Part shown: positions 17,758 through 26,013 of the stretch, piece by piece
How the letters are laid out: each line of letters opens with the position of its first letter
Numbering within the stretch: position 1 is the first letter of the stretch
Assembly: GCA_011049115.1 (NCBI GenBank)
Contig: DSCM01000083.1
Span: 1 to 44,820, forward strand
DNA: 44,820 nucleotides
Direction: 5' to 3'
Origin: Pseudomonadota bacterium
GTDB taxonomy: Bacteria; Desulfobacterota; Anaeroferrophillalia; Anaeroferrophillales; Tharpellaceae
The notes under the pieces: generated by a model
Databases searched by the model: none
The model's input: the letters and a program-made list of their open reading frames with translations, nothing else
Told to the model about the DNA's origin: nothing
Program-made: the position numbers and the translations under genes

Positions 17758-17953
17758 AGCAAATGCCTATCTTGAGCAAGATGGCCGGGAAAACTTGGTT
17801 ATGGAGGGGGTTTATATTCTGAAACCCGAGGGAGGCAAGATTCTGCTGGAAAATATTTTCGGGGAACAAAAACTTGTTGATGCCGCACTCCGTCGCATCT
17901 CCCTGATGGAGCACAAAATCATTTTAGTACCTGACAGTTCATTCTCGGTTTAA
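17750..17953 (+). CDS. cooT: CooT-family nickel-binding protein
   Basis: A 67-residue protein of the CooT family, small dimers that bind nickel through an N-terminal Cys and were first studied in carbon monoxide dehydrogenase maturation. The conserved MCEANAYL start (Cys2), the central GGKILLENIFGEQKLV and the terminal MEHKIILV are all present. The start lies inside the end of the DUF3842 gene, with GAGGAG upstream. No CO dehydrogenase, hydrogenase or urease gene is in the window, so its client is unknown. Its last codons are part of an intergenic repeat copy. Confidence 0.88.
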   Translation: MCEANAYLEQDGRENLVMEGVYILKPEGGKILLENIFGEQKLVDAALRRISLMEHKIILVPDSSFSV

Positions 17954-18056
17954 AAAACAAGAAGATGAACTGATGAGAGTGCTTCTTTGTGACCAGCGGA
18001 AGCTCCGTCAGGTGCGGGCCGACAAGGCCGTTTGGGTTGGGGGGCTTATTCCCGCA
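17915..18056 (-). repeat. dispersed intergenic repeat, copy C
   Basis: Read on the minus strand this stretch matches the repeat copy at 34749-34867 in order and along most of its length. Shared parts are a TGCGGGA..TAA block, CGGCC..CGGCCCGC, then ACTCT-ATCAG, TTCTTGTTTTT, AAACCGA and AATGAACTG. It carries about 22 extra bases in the middle. It overlaps the 3' end of cooT, including the stop codon. Confidence 0.7.
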
Positions 18057-18068
18057 TTCGAGTGAAGT

Positions 18069-18118
18069 CTTGGGCTTGCGCCTTTTTTGCGGCCCCAAGC
18101 CTGAGGCGAGGTTTTTTT
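18069..18118 (+). terminator. possible terminator between cooT and the LOG-family gene
   Basis: CTTGGG (18069-18074) pairs with CCCAAG (18094-18099), with GCC/GGC pairs inside and a bulge. A seven-T run at 18112-18118 lies about a dozen bases downstream and overlaps the stop codon of the convergent gene. The distance to the T-run makes this uncertain. Confidence 0.35.
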
Positions 18119-18800
18119 ATTCGTACTCGGGTCTTTCGAAAATGTACTGTCTGACGATGTCGACCACTTCTTCAACATCGTCACTGACCTGAAAAAGATC
18201 GAGATCGTCTTCCGCGATAAGTCCGGCGCTCACCAGTTCATCCTGAAACCATTCCGTCAGATTGCGCCAGAAGTGGGAACCGTAGAGAATGATGGGAAAA
18301 GGTTTGATCTTGTTGGTTTGAATCAGAGTCAGGGCTTCAAAGGTTTCGTCCATGGTGCCGTATCCACCCGGAAAGACCACGAAAGCGCGGGCGTACTTGA
18401 TGAGCATGACCTTGCGGACGAAGAAGTATTTAAAGGAGACCAGACGAGAGGTGAACTCGTTTGGTTTTTGTTCCATCGGCAGAGTGATATTCAGGCCGAT
18501 GGAAGTGCCCCCGGCTTCCTTAGCGCCGCGGTTGGCGGCTTCCATGATGCCGGGGCCGCCCCCTGTAATCACGGTGATCTTCTCCTTGGCCAGGAGATTG
18601 CCCAGATAGAGGGCCTGTCGATAATCAAGATGCTCGGGACTGGTTCGGGCCGAACCGAAGACCGAAACCGCCGGTCCTATGCTGGCAAGCTGTTCGAAAC
18701 CTTCAACGAACTCTGCCATGATTTTAAACATTCGCCAGCTTTCTTCCAGCTTGAAATCGTCAATCAGATACTGATCTCGTTTATCAATGTTTTTAATCAT
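18117..18800 (-). CDS. LOG-family protein (TIGR00730-like Rossmann fold)
   Basis: A 227-residue protein of the LOG/'lysine decarboxylase-like' family. The two hallmarks are present: GGGPGIMEAANRGAKEAGG at about residues 79-97 and PGGYGTMDETFEALT at about 143-157. Many members cleave nucleoside monophosphates to free base and ribose 5-phosphate, including cytokinin activation in plants and nucleotide recycling in bacteria. The N-terminal 40 residues are the longer type. It begins 57 bases after the PFL-family gene and ends at the convergent cooT region. The physiological substrate is unknown. Confidence 0.88.
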   Translation of the reverse strand: MIKNIDKRDQYLIDDFKLEESWRMFKIMAEFVEGFEQLASIGPAVSVFGSARTSPEHLDYRQALYLGNLLAKEKITVITGGGPGIMEAANRGAKEAGGTSIGLNITLPMEQKPNEFTSRLVSFKYFFVRKVMLIKYARAFVVFPGGYGTMDETFEALTLIQTNKIKPFPIILYGSHFWRNLTEWFQDELVSAGLIAEDDLDLFQVSDDVEEVVDIVRQYIFERPEYE

Positions 18801-18856
18801 GCAACCAGCCTCATTCCGGCCCTTTTAAATGTCTGCGTCCGCGGCGCGGGTTGAAA

Positions 18857-20242
18857 TCAATTTCTGAAACTTGTGACTGGTGCAGGAATCTGCCCCTTGC
18901 GCCAGATAAAGTAGTCGCTGCTTTCCTGATGCAGCGGTACAATCCAGGCCTCGCCCAGAAGTCCGCCCCAGGAAACCATATCACCGGCTTTTTTGCCGGG
19001 CACCGGAATCAGGCGCACGGCCGTGGTTTTATTGTTCATGACTCCGATGGCCAGCTCATCGGCGATGATGGCCGAGATCGTCGTGGTCTTGGTGTCGCCG
19101 GGGACCGGAATCATATCAAGTCCGACGGAGCAGACCGTGGTCATGGCTTCGAGCTTGTCGATGGTCAGCGCTCCGCACCTGACCGCTTCCGATAGACCGA
19201 TATCCTCGCTTACCGGCACAAAAGCCCCGCTCAGGCCGCCGATGTGACTGGAGGCCATGAGACCTCCTTTTTTAACGGCATCGGTGAGCAGGGCCAGGGC
19301 CGCAGTGGAACCGTGAGTGCCGACTCTTTCCAGGCCCATGGCTTCAAGGATGCGCCCGACACTGTCGCCGACCGCCGTCGTCGGGGCCAGGGAAAGATCG
19401 AGTGAGCCGAAGCGTACGCCCAGGTCGCGGGCCAGTTCACGCCCGACGAGCTCGCCGGCCCGAGTGATCTTGAAGGCGGTTTTTTTGATGAGCTCGGCAA
19501 TCTTATCCAGGGGCAGGTCCCGCGGGGCGGCCTCTACCGTGCGTCGCACGACGCCGGGGCCGGAGATTCCGATATTCAGGACGTTGTCGGCTTCCTGCAC
19601 GCCATGAAAGCCACCGGCCATGAAGGGATTATCACTGACGGCGTTGGCGAAAACGACGAACTTGGCGGCTCCGATGGCGTTTTCGCTGTTTAAGGCCAGA
19701 TCCCGGATCACCGAGCCGATTTTGGCGACCCCCCGCATGTTGATTCCCGACTTACTGCTGGCCAGATTAATGCAGCCGCAGATTTTTTCGGTTGAGCCCA
19801 GGGCTTCCGGAATCGCGTCAACCAGAGCCTGATCGGCGTAGGTCATGCCTTTCTCCGCCAAGGCGCCAAAGCCGCCGAGAAAATCAACCCCGACCTCGTG
19901 GGCGCAATGATCCAGCAAATGGGCAAAACGCACCACTCGGAACCGGTCTTCTTCGGCATTCCCGGTCAGGGCTCCGGCCAGAACCAGGGCCGCCGGTGTA
20001 ATCGTCAGGCGTTTGTTGATGATTGGAATTCCGAAGCGGGCATCAACCTGTTCCGCTCTTTTAACAAATTGCCGGGCGGTCGTTATGATTTTTTTCTCGA
20101 CCCGGCGGCAGAGCTGATCGAAGTCGTCCGCAGTACAGGGCAGCAGATTGATGCCCAGAGTCACGGCCCGAATATCGAAATGCTCCTTTTCGGTCATGCG
20201 GTAGGTTTCGTAAATTTCTTCCAGGGACACGTCTAATGGCAT
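18857..20242 (-). CDS. PFL-family protein (UPF0210/DUF711)
   Basis: A 461-residue protein of the UPF0210 (COG2848) family, structurally related to pyruvate formate-lyase but of unknown activity. Family landmarks are SLEEIYETYRMTEKEHFDIRAVTLGINLL at the start (given here only as its residues 6-34), then GFGALAEKGMT, ASSKSGINMRGV, NPFMAGGFHG, GISGPGVV and GRILEAMGLERVGTHGS. I chose ATG 20242, with GGGAG about 9 bases upstream; the frame is open further upstream but that part runs through the neighbouring ACT gene. Such proteins are nearly always paired with the ACT regulator, as here, 16 bases apart. Confidence 0.9.
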   Translation of the reverse strand: MPLDVSLEEIYETYRMTEKEHFDIRAVTLGINLLPCTADDFDQLCRRVEKKIITTARQFVKRAEQVDARFGIPIINKRLTITPAALVLAGALTGNAEEDRFRVVRFAHLLDHCAHEVGVDFLGGFGALAEKGMTYADQALVDAIPEALGSTEKICGCINLASSKSGINMRGVAKIGSVIRDLALNSENAIGAAKFVVFANAVSDNPFMAGGFHGVQEADNVLNIGISGPGVVRRTVEAAPRDLPLDKIAELIKKTAFKITRAGELVGRELARDLGVRFGSLDLSLAPTTAVGDSVGRILEAMGLERVGTHGSTAALALLTDAVKKGGLMASSHIGGLSGAFVPVSEDIGLSEAVRCGALTIDKLEAMTTVCSVGLDMIPVPGDTKTTTISAIIADELAIGVMNNKTTAVRLIPVPGKKAGDMVSWGGLLGEAWIVPLHQESSDYFIWRKGQIPAPVTSFRN

Positions 20243-20258
20243 TTCGCTTTTTCTCCCG

Positions 20259-20558
20259 CTAAACCCGGTGCATGGCCGTGAAAATCCGCTGATGCTGAAT
20301 CTGGATCGAAAGACCGATTTTGTCTCCGAGCTTTTCGATTTTGGGGGCCAGTACCCCGAGATCGCTGCGGGCGTTAGCAAGATCAACAAGCATTGCCATC
20401 ACGAAGATACCCTGCATGATTTTCTGTGAAATATCCTCGATATTGATTTCCTCTTTCCAGAGAAAATCGGAAATCTGGGCGACAATGCCGCTGCGATCCC
20501 TGCCGACCACCAAGACCACGGCCAGATCCTTGTCGGCTTGGTTGTTATTGTAATCCAT
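20259..20558 (-). CDS. ACT-domain protein (UPF0237)
   Basis: A 99-residue single ACT domain. It begins AVVLVVGRDRSGIVAQISDFL after a short polar N terminus and continues NIEDISQKIMQGIFVMAMLVD, the glycine/aspartate ligand-binding loop and helix of ACT folds. It likely senses an amino acid or similar small molecule and regulates the PFL-family protein encoded 16 bases downstream; the pairing is common in anaerobes but the ligand is not known. The start ATG has AAAGGA upstream. Confidence 0.9.
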   Translation of the reverse strand: MDYNNNQADKDLAVVLVVGRDRSGIVAQISDFLWKEEINIEDISQKIMQGIFVMAMLVDLANARSDLGVLAPKIEKLGDKIGLSIQIQHQRIFTAMHRV

Positions 20559-20631
20559 GGCTTAACTTTCCTTTGCAAGAATGGCCGGTTACGGTTCTTG
20601 CTGATTATCGATTCATCGTTTGGGGTGACTT

Positions 20632-21432
20632 CTATATTCGGCCCGCCGCCAGACGCCAGACGATTCTGGTTGTCGCCGCTTCCGCTTGCAGGGCGGCAAA
20701 GAGCTTAGGCACCAGTTGACGGCGCTCTTCGTAGTCAAGCCGGGGGAAAAGTGAGGCGGACTGCGCCGGAATTGAAAAGAAATCACAAAGAAAGCTTTCC
20801 GTATAGGGAAATTCCCAGCTGCCTTCGATGACTTCCCGGCAACATTGTTGCAGCCCCTGCAAGGCTTTTTCATAACTGGTGACCACCTGGGCTTTGGGTC
20901 TCGGCAAGGCGCAGCGCTCAAAACACAAGGGAAAGAGTTCGCTGCCGTCGGCGGCCAGGATCTGCGGGTAGAAGGAAAAACCCAGTGACCCTTCCGGCTT
21001 GAGGCAGGCCGCTGCCGCGCGGAGACTCTTTTCGGCATCGGGAATAATGAAGATGGCCGCGTTATAGAGGGCGGCATCAAACTTTTTCCCTTTGGTTACC
21101 GTCTCCGGGGTGGCCGCGTCACCGACTTCCAGTCTGACCCTGGAATCATGGATCAGCTGTCGACCCTGTTCAATCATGCCGGGAGAAAGGTCAAAGCCTA
21201 AAACCTCGCATTCGAGTTCTCGGCTCAGAATCGCGGCCGAGGCGCCATTTCCGCAGCCGATATCAAGCACTTGCGAGCCTTTTCCGACTCCGGCCAGCGC
21301 CGCCAGTTTCAGTGTCAGGGCGGCAAAAAAACCATGTTTTTCTTCAAAATCCTGGTAGTGCCCGCAGCTGTTGTTGAAATTGGCGGAGACCACCTGTTTG
21401 ATTTTGCGGATTATCGCGTCATCCATGATCAT
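20632..21432 (-). CDS. class I SAM-dependent methyltransferase
   Basis: A 266-residue methyltransferase with the SAM-binding motif VLDIGCGNGASAAIL at about residues 54-68, motif II around GFDLSPGMIEQ, and DAALYNAAIFIIPDAE as the motif IV region. The C-terminal third (LFPLCFERCALPRP and after) is not a family I recognise, so the substrate is unknown. ATG 21432 or ATG 21426 could be the start; both follow GGAAAG. It stands alone between the ACT gene and the isochorismatase-like gene, on the same strand. Confidence 0.83.
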   Translation of the reverse strand: MIMDDAIIRKIKQVVSANFNNSCGHYQDFEEKHGFFAALTLKLAALAGVGKGSQVLDIGCGNGASAAILSRELECEVLGFDLSPGMIEQGRQLIHDSRVRLEVGDAATPETVTKGKKFDAALYNAAIFIIPDAEKSLRAAAACLKPEGSLGFSFYPQILAADGSELFPLCFERCALPRPKAQVVTSYEKALQGLQQCCREVIEGSWEFPYTESFLCDFFSIPAQSASLFPRLDYEERRQLVPKLFAALQAEAATTRIVWRLAAGRI

Positions 21433-21519
21433 TCTTTCCGTGTCGAGCCAGGTCGCTCAGTATAAAATCAGCTTTGCTGGTTCTTGAACCGCAGAGCCCA
21501 AGTTATGGTTTACTGCATT

Positions 21520-22080
21520 TCACTGCTTTAAAAACGGCAGCATATTCTTGAAATTCGGCCCCTCGGCCGCGCCCAGATAGTTATAAAGAACCGTTTGCAG
21601 GGTTGTCGGCAGACCACCGGCCCGGGTAATCAGATCACAGCCCGCCCGCCAGTCGTGGGTGTAGCGGGAGCCGACGACATCGGTCAGCAGAAAGAGCGCG
21701 TAACCAATGTCCAGCAGGTCAACTGCGGTCTGCATGACGCAAATATGGGTCTCGATGCCGATGATCAGCAGCTGGTTGCGTTTCAGCTCCGGCAGCCGCT
21801 CCTGAATCAGGCCGGCGCCGGAAAAAACCTTTTTGTCCAGAGGTTGATAATCCTTGCCGAGAAGCTCCCGGACTTCTGCATTGGTGGCGCCCAACCCTTT
21901 GGGATACTGTTCAAGCACGATGATCGGCAGCTGCAGCTGCTGCGCCATACGAATGCAGAGCAGGGTCTGTCGGTGCAGCTGCTCGCGAATCTTGGCCGCA
22001 AAGGTGTTCAGGATCGCATCCTGGTAATCGACTATGATCAGGGCGCTGTCGGCCTGTACCGGGCAAAATGAACGACTCAT
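21520..22080 (-). CDS. isochorismatase-family cysteine hydrolase
   Basis: A 186-residue cysteine hydrolase of the isochorismatase fold. The catalytic triad is visible: D18 in IIVDYQ, a Lys in LDKKVFSG (K83/K84), and C114 in GIETHICVMQTAVD. Families in this group hydrolyse isochorismate, nicotinamide or related amides; this length and the EQYPKGLG loop are closest to YcaC-like proteins of unknown substrate. A strong GGAGG precedes the ATG. The C-terminal 25 residues are hydrophobic/aromatic. Confidence 0.87.
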   Translation of the reverse strand: MSRSFCPVQADSALIIVDYQDAILNTFAAKIREQLHRQTLLCIRMAQQLQLPIIVLEQYPKGLGATNAEVRELLGKDYQPLDKKVFSGAGLIQERLPELKRNQLLIIGIETHICVMQTAVDLLDIGYALFLLTDVVGSRYTHDWRAGCDLITRAGGLPTTLQTVLYNYLGAAEGPNFKNMLPFLKQ

Positions 22081-22148
22081 TTTTTACCTCCTTAGAAGCG
22101 TTAAAATTTCCGGGCTGTCCGGGGTTTTCTCGTGAAGACCTTATAAAA

Positions 22149-22169
22149 CGGCCCGCGTTTTACGGGCCG
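22149..22169 (-). terminator. intrinsic terminator of mutM
   Basis: On the minus strand CGGCCCG (22169-22163) pairs perfectly with CGGGCCG (22155-22149) around a seven-base loop, followed directly by TTTTATAA. It begins 8 bases after the mutM stop codon. Confidence 0.8.
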
Positions 22170-22176
22170 GCAATTT

Positions 22177-23001
22177 CTAGGCTTTTTGACACCGGGGGCA
22201 GAAGAAGGTGGCGCGCCCGCCGATGACCGTTCTTTCTATCGGTTTTTGACATTTTAGGCAAGCTTCACCGTTGCGGCCGTAAACTTCCAGTTTGCGGACA
22301 AAGGCCCCCTCGCTGCCGTCGACGGCGTGGAAGTCGGAAATCGTGGTGCCGCCGCTGGCGATAGCCTCGCTCAGGACCTCCTTGATTCTGTTTACCAGAT
22401 CGTGGCAGCGTTCCCGGCTGAGCCTGCCGACCGGCGTGCTCGGCAGGATTTGGGCGCGAAACAGGCATTCGCTGGCGTAGATATTGCCGACCCCGACCAC
22501 CCGGTGCTGATCCATGATAAAGTTTTTTACCGGGGTGTTTCGCTTGCGGCTGAGTTCATAAAAATAGGCGGTCGAAAAATCAGCGCTCAGTGGTTCCGGG
22601 GCCAGGGCTGCAAGTTCCTGCACGCCGCCATCGGGATTCGGTTTAACCACGGCCACCAGGCCGAACTTGCGCGGGTCGCGAAAGCGCAGAATCAGGTTGC
22701 GGTCAAGTTCGAGATCCAGGTGGTCATGGCGTCCGGGAAGAGCCGTCGGGGGATCAAGGCGTAAGGTGCCGGTCATGCCTAAATGCAGCAGCAGTACGTG
22801 TCCGTTGCTGATGGTCAGCAACAGATATTTAGCCCGGCGTTCCACGGCAAGGATGGTTTCGTTGACCAGCTTCGCCAGTTCCGCCAGCGGCAGCGGCCGG
22901 CGCAGTTGTAGACAGCGGGTCTTGATGTCGGTGATGCGACGGCCCGGCAGCGGGCCGCGCAACGCCGCGGCGATGGTTTCAACTTCGGGAAGTTCCGGCA
23001 A
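22177..23001 (-). CDS. mutM: formamidopyrimidine-DNA glycosylase
   Basis: MutM (Fpg) removes oxidised purines such as 8-oxoguanine from DNA and nicks the site. After the initiator Met the protein begins PELPEVET, exposing the catalytic Pro and Glu. Other landmarks are RRAKYLLL (Lys), HLGMTGTL, the helix-two-turn-helix VGVGNIYASECLFRA, and a C-terminal zinc finger CLKC...CPRC. Length 274 is normal. The start is TTG; AAAGGA lies six bases upstream, and no ATG exists at the required place. A three-unit tandem repeat lies further upstream. The terminator follows the stop closely. Confidence 0.97.
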   Translation of the reverse strand: MPELPEVETIAAALRGPLPGRRITDIKTRCLQLRRPLPLAELAKLVNETILAVERRAKYLLLTISNGHVLLLHLGMTGTLRLDPPTALPGRHDHLDLELDRNLILRFRDPRKFGLVAVVKPNPDGGVQELAALAPEPLSADFSTAYFYELSRKRNTPVKNFIMDQHRVVGVGNIYASECLFRAQILPSTPVGRLSRERCHDLVNRIKEVLSEAIASGGTTISDFHAVDGSEGAFVRKLEVYGRNGEACLKCQKPIERTVIGGRATFFCPRCQKA

Positions 23002-23044
23002 AATTTTTCCTTTGGGGATGGTTGTCGTGCTGCTAAAGGTCGGC

Positions 23045-23071
23045 GCCTTTTCCGCCTTTTCCGCCTTTTCC
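23045..23071. repeat. tandem repeat of a 9-base unit
   Basis: GCCTTTTCC is repeated three times exactly. Read on the minus strand it gives purine-rich GGAAAAGGC units 44-70 bases upstream of the mutM TTG start. It could vary in copy number by slippage. The rest of the 23002-23276 gap shows no gene. Confidence 0.8.
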
Positions 23072-23276
23072 GTTGTTGGTATTCATTTTCAGCCCCGAGG
23101 TGTAGCATTTTAATGGCCGACTAACAAGCGTTTTCTAAAGTTGAGTCGGGGCGTTTTCATCCCTTGGGCTGCGGTGGCGTTTGGTTGCGGACGGTCAAAT
23201 TGCGCAAAACCCGGTTAACCCCCGAGAGTGCAACGGTCTGAAGCCGTCTCGTTCGCGGCGAAACTATCTTTTCAAG

Positions 23277-23591
23277 TTATGGCCGCGAGGTTGCTCCTGC
23301 GCTGATGGGAAAGGAGGAAGGGCAGGGGCGGACCGGTTTTTCTTTTTTGCCGGTGGGATTATGCGGATTGTTGTTGTCGAGGGCCAGGCGGACCGTTAAG
23401 CCGGTTTCACTGCAGTGAATTTCGGCCCGACGCCAGATGGGATTTTCGCCGGTCGCGGCGTCGATCATATTCTGCCAGCCGAAACAGCCGCGGCAGAAGG
23501 CATAGCCGGGGTCCAGGCAGGGCGGTCGCCGGCCTGCCTGGATAACCCTGAAGCCGTTTGTAAGCTTTTTCGGGTCTTCCTTTTTTTTCAC
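23277..23591 (-). CDS. small Cys-containing protein of the molybdenum hydroxylase operon, function unknown
   Basis: A 104-residue protein starting at a GTG with CAGGAG upstream, though at rather long spacing. It lies 34 bases after the Mo-subunit gene on the same strand. Codon third positions are G/C-rich like the neighbours, and the central region is protein-like: RRPPCLDPGYAFCRGCFGWQ with three Cys, then GENPIWRRAEIHC. The C-terminal 30 residues are Pro/Lys/Asn-rich and low in structure. I do not recognise the family. The CX8CX2C pattern could bind a metal. It may be a subunit or maturation factor for the adjacent enzyme; that is inference. Confidence 0.6.
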   Translation of the reverse strand: MKKKEDPKKLTNGFRVIQAGRRPPCLDPGYAFCRGCFGWQNMIDAATGENPIWRRAEIHCSETGLTVRLALDNNNPHNPTGKKEKPVRPCPSSFPISAGATSRP

Positions 23592-23625
23592 AAGATTAAT
23601 GATCTCCTGAAGTGTTTTCCCCGGT

Positions 23626-25923
23626 TTATATTTCCCTGATGCGGCCGATGCCGGTCAGAATCTTTTGCGGAGTAATCGGCAGATCCATGCAACGGTAGCC
23701 GGTGGCGTTGTAGACGGCGTCGGCAATCGCCGGCGCGGTCGGCGAAACCAGGCCTTCACCGGCTTCCTTGGCGCCGAAGGGACCGTCCGGTTCATAGGTA
23801 TCGATATGGACCGAGACCCCCGGCGGCATATCCTCGGCGCAGGGAATCTTGTAATCGAGAAAGGTGGTGGTCAGGGTCTTGCCTTCCTTCATGATAAACT
23901 GTTCGCACAGGGCATAACCCAGACCCATGTGAACCGAACCTTCGAGCTGGCCTTCGACCGACATCGGGTTGATCGGTGTGCCGCAGTCGTGGGCGGTGGT
24001 CATGTATTTGACCTCAACGGCGCCGGTTTCTTTGTCCACCTGGCATTCCGCCACCTGGGCTCCGAAGCTGAAAGCCGGAGTCACCAGCCCCTTGTTGCGC
24101 GGGGTGTAGGAGCCGTAACCGATAATCGGCTCACCCCGATTGGCGCGCTGGGCCATCTTGACGGCTTCGCCGAAAGGCACGGCCCGATCCGGGCGGTTGG
24201 CGGGGAAAATCTTGCCGTCGCCACAGCGTAAATCATGAATGACATTGAGATCGAATTTCAGGGAGACAACCCTGAAAAGTTCTTCCTTGACCTGCTGCGC
24301 CGCCTTGCGCACGGCGTTGCCGGCCATCAGGGTCACCCGGCTGCCCCAGGTGCCGAGATCGGCCTGCGGCGTGACCGCCGTATCGGCCGCGGTCAGGCGG
24401 ATATCACCAACCTGCAGGCCAAGTTCCTCGGCCAGAATCTGGCGTAAAACCGTATCGCAGCCCTGGCCGATGTCGGAGGCCATGGTCAACAGGTGGACGG
24501 TGCCGTCATCAAAGGCGCGCACCTCGGCCCGCGTAAAGTTGTAGCGGGTGTTGAACCAGTTGAAAACCCCGCCCGAAATAAAACTGTAACAGCCCAGGCC
24601 GATACCTTGCCCGGGTTTAAGATTTTTGCGTTTGTTGCGCCAGTCGGTCATCTCCGCGACCTTTTCCAGCGATTCCTTGAAGCCGCAGCTAGAAATCGTG
24701 GCCACGCCTGGGATTTCGTCGCCGGTTTCCATGGCGTTCATCAGGCGAATATCCAGTGGATCGAGACCGAGTTTTTCGGCCGCCATGTTCATCTGGGTTT
24801 CAGCGACGAACAGGGCCTGGGGCGCGCCGAAGCCGCGCATTGCGCCGGCCGGGGGCTTATTGGTGTAAACATGAGCACCGTAGTAACGATAATTGGGATA
24901 ATTGTAGAGCATGGCCCCGAAATTTCCGCATAAAAAGCAGGCGGTCGGTCCCATGCTGTTGTAGGCGCCGCCGTCGAGATAGACGTTGAATTCCTTGCCC
25001 AGAATCATGCCGTCTTTACGAAACGCAACCTTCGAGTGAATCCGCATCGGGTGGCGCCGCCGGCCAGTGGCCAGTTCCTCTTCCCGGGTCAAAGTGAACT
25101 TGACCGGGCGACCAAGCTTGCGGGCCATGAAGGCGGCGCAGAATTCCCAGGGACGCATTTCCATCTTGCCGCCGAAACCGCCGCCGACAAAAGGTTTGAT
25201 GACGCGAATGTCGTTTTCCCGCATTTCCAGGGTCAGGGCCAGCAGGCACTGGACAAAATAGGGGGTCTGTGTCGAGGTCCAGATCGTCAGGCGGCCATCA
25301 TGATCGTATTCGGCAACGCAGGCGCAGGGTTCCATGTAGGCGTGACTGGTGGCGTGCACTGTAAAGACATCGTCAAGTACGAGGTCGGCTTCGGCGAAAG
25401 CGCGGTCAAGATCACCGTATTCGATTTTCCGGTCGAGACTGATATTGGGAATGTCCTGGTGATATTCGTCGTGAATTACCGGGGCGACGGCGGCCAAAGC
25501 TTCCTCAACCGAGTAGGCTCCGGGCAGCTCTTCGTATTCAACCCGAATCAGGCGAATCGCTTCTTCGGCGCTGTCCTTGTCGAGGGCCGCCACCGCCGCG
25601 ACCTCGTCACCGATAAACCGAACCTTGTCGATGGCCAGGGCGTATTCATCCTGGCTTTCCGGGACCAGGCGCCAGTTGCCGTATTTGATTTTTGGAATAT
25701 CCTGGCCGGTAATCACGCATTTGACGCCGGGCAGGGCTTCGGCCGCGCTGGTGTCGATGCTTTTGATGCGGGCGTGGGCTACCGGACTGCGCAGCAGTTT
25801 GCCGTAAAGCATGCCGGGGAGAAAAATGTCATCCGCGTACTTGGCCGCGCCGACCGCCTTGATTCTAGCGTCGGAACGGGGCAGGCTTTTGCCGACCACC
25901 GAATAATCAAGTTTTTCACTCAT
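23626..25923 (-). CDS. molybdenum hydroxylase, molybdopterin-binding large subunit (xanthine dehydrogenase family)
   Basis: The 765-residue large subunit of a xanthine dehydrogenase/CoxL-type enzyme. The N-terminal domain has GKSLPRSDARIKAVGAAKYA, and the Mo domains carry KPFVGGGFGGKMEMR, RPVKFTLTREEELATGRR, GAMRGFGAPQA, and the catalytic Glu in GAKEAGEG near the C terminus. The MRGFG arginine is shared with purine hydroxylases, but at the place of the substrate Glu in bovine xanthine oxidase the sequence reads GGKMEMR, so the substrate (purine, N-heterocycle, aldehyde) is open. I chose ATG 25923 with AAAGGA upstream rather than an in-frame start 27 bases earlier. FAD and 2Fe-2S genes precede it. 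Confidence 0.92.
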   Translation of the reverse strand: MSEKLDYSVVGKSLPRSDARIKAVGAAKYADDIFLPGMLYGKLLRSPVAHARIKSIDTSAAEALPGVKCVITGQDIPKIKYGNWRLVPESQDEYALAIDKVRFIGDEVAAVAALDKDSAEEAIRLIRVEYEELPGAYSVEEALAAVAPVIHDEYHQDIPNISLDRKIEYGDLDRAFAEADLVLDDVFTVHATSHAYMEPCACVAEYDHDGRLTIWTSTQTPYFVQCLLALTLEMRENDIRVIKPFVGGGFGGKMEMRPWEFCAAFMARKLGRPVKFTLTREEELATGRRRHPMRIHSKVAFRKDGMILGKEFNVYLDGGAYNSMGPTACFLCGNFGAMLYNYPNYRYYGAHVYTNKPPAGAMRGFGAPQALFVAETQMNMAAEKLGLDPLDIRLMNAMETGDEIPGVATISSCGFKESLEKVAEMTDWRNKRKNLKPGQGIGLGCYSFISGGVFNWFNTRYNFTRAEVRAFDDGTVHLLTMASDIGQGCDTVLRQILAEELGLQVGDIRLTAADTAVTPQADLGTWGSRVTLMAGNAVRKAAQQVKEELFRVVSLKFDLNVIHDLRCGDGKIFPANRPDRAVPFGEAVKMAQRANRGEPIIGYGSYTPRNKGLVTPAFSFGAQVAECQVDKETGAVEVKYMTTAHDCGTPINPMSVEGQLEGSVHMGLGYALCEQFIMKEGKTLTTTFLDYKIPCAEDMPPGVSVHIDTYEPDGPFGAKEAGEGLVSPTAPAIADAVYNATGYRCMDLPITPQKILTGIGRIREI

Positions 25924-26013
25924 GAGGTAGATCCTTTTGTTTAAAACCACGGTTTCGCCGGGAAATCCCGGGTTTTTCCGCGGGTGGTTGGTAATCTGGA
26001 CGGTCCGTTGTTT

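Noticed and set aside
25036-25944. A 302-codon open frame on the plus strand
   Set aside because: It lies fully opposite the molybdenum hydroxylase large subunit, has no ribosome site or recognisable motif, and is explained by the G/C-rich third positions of the real gene.
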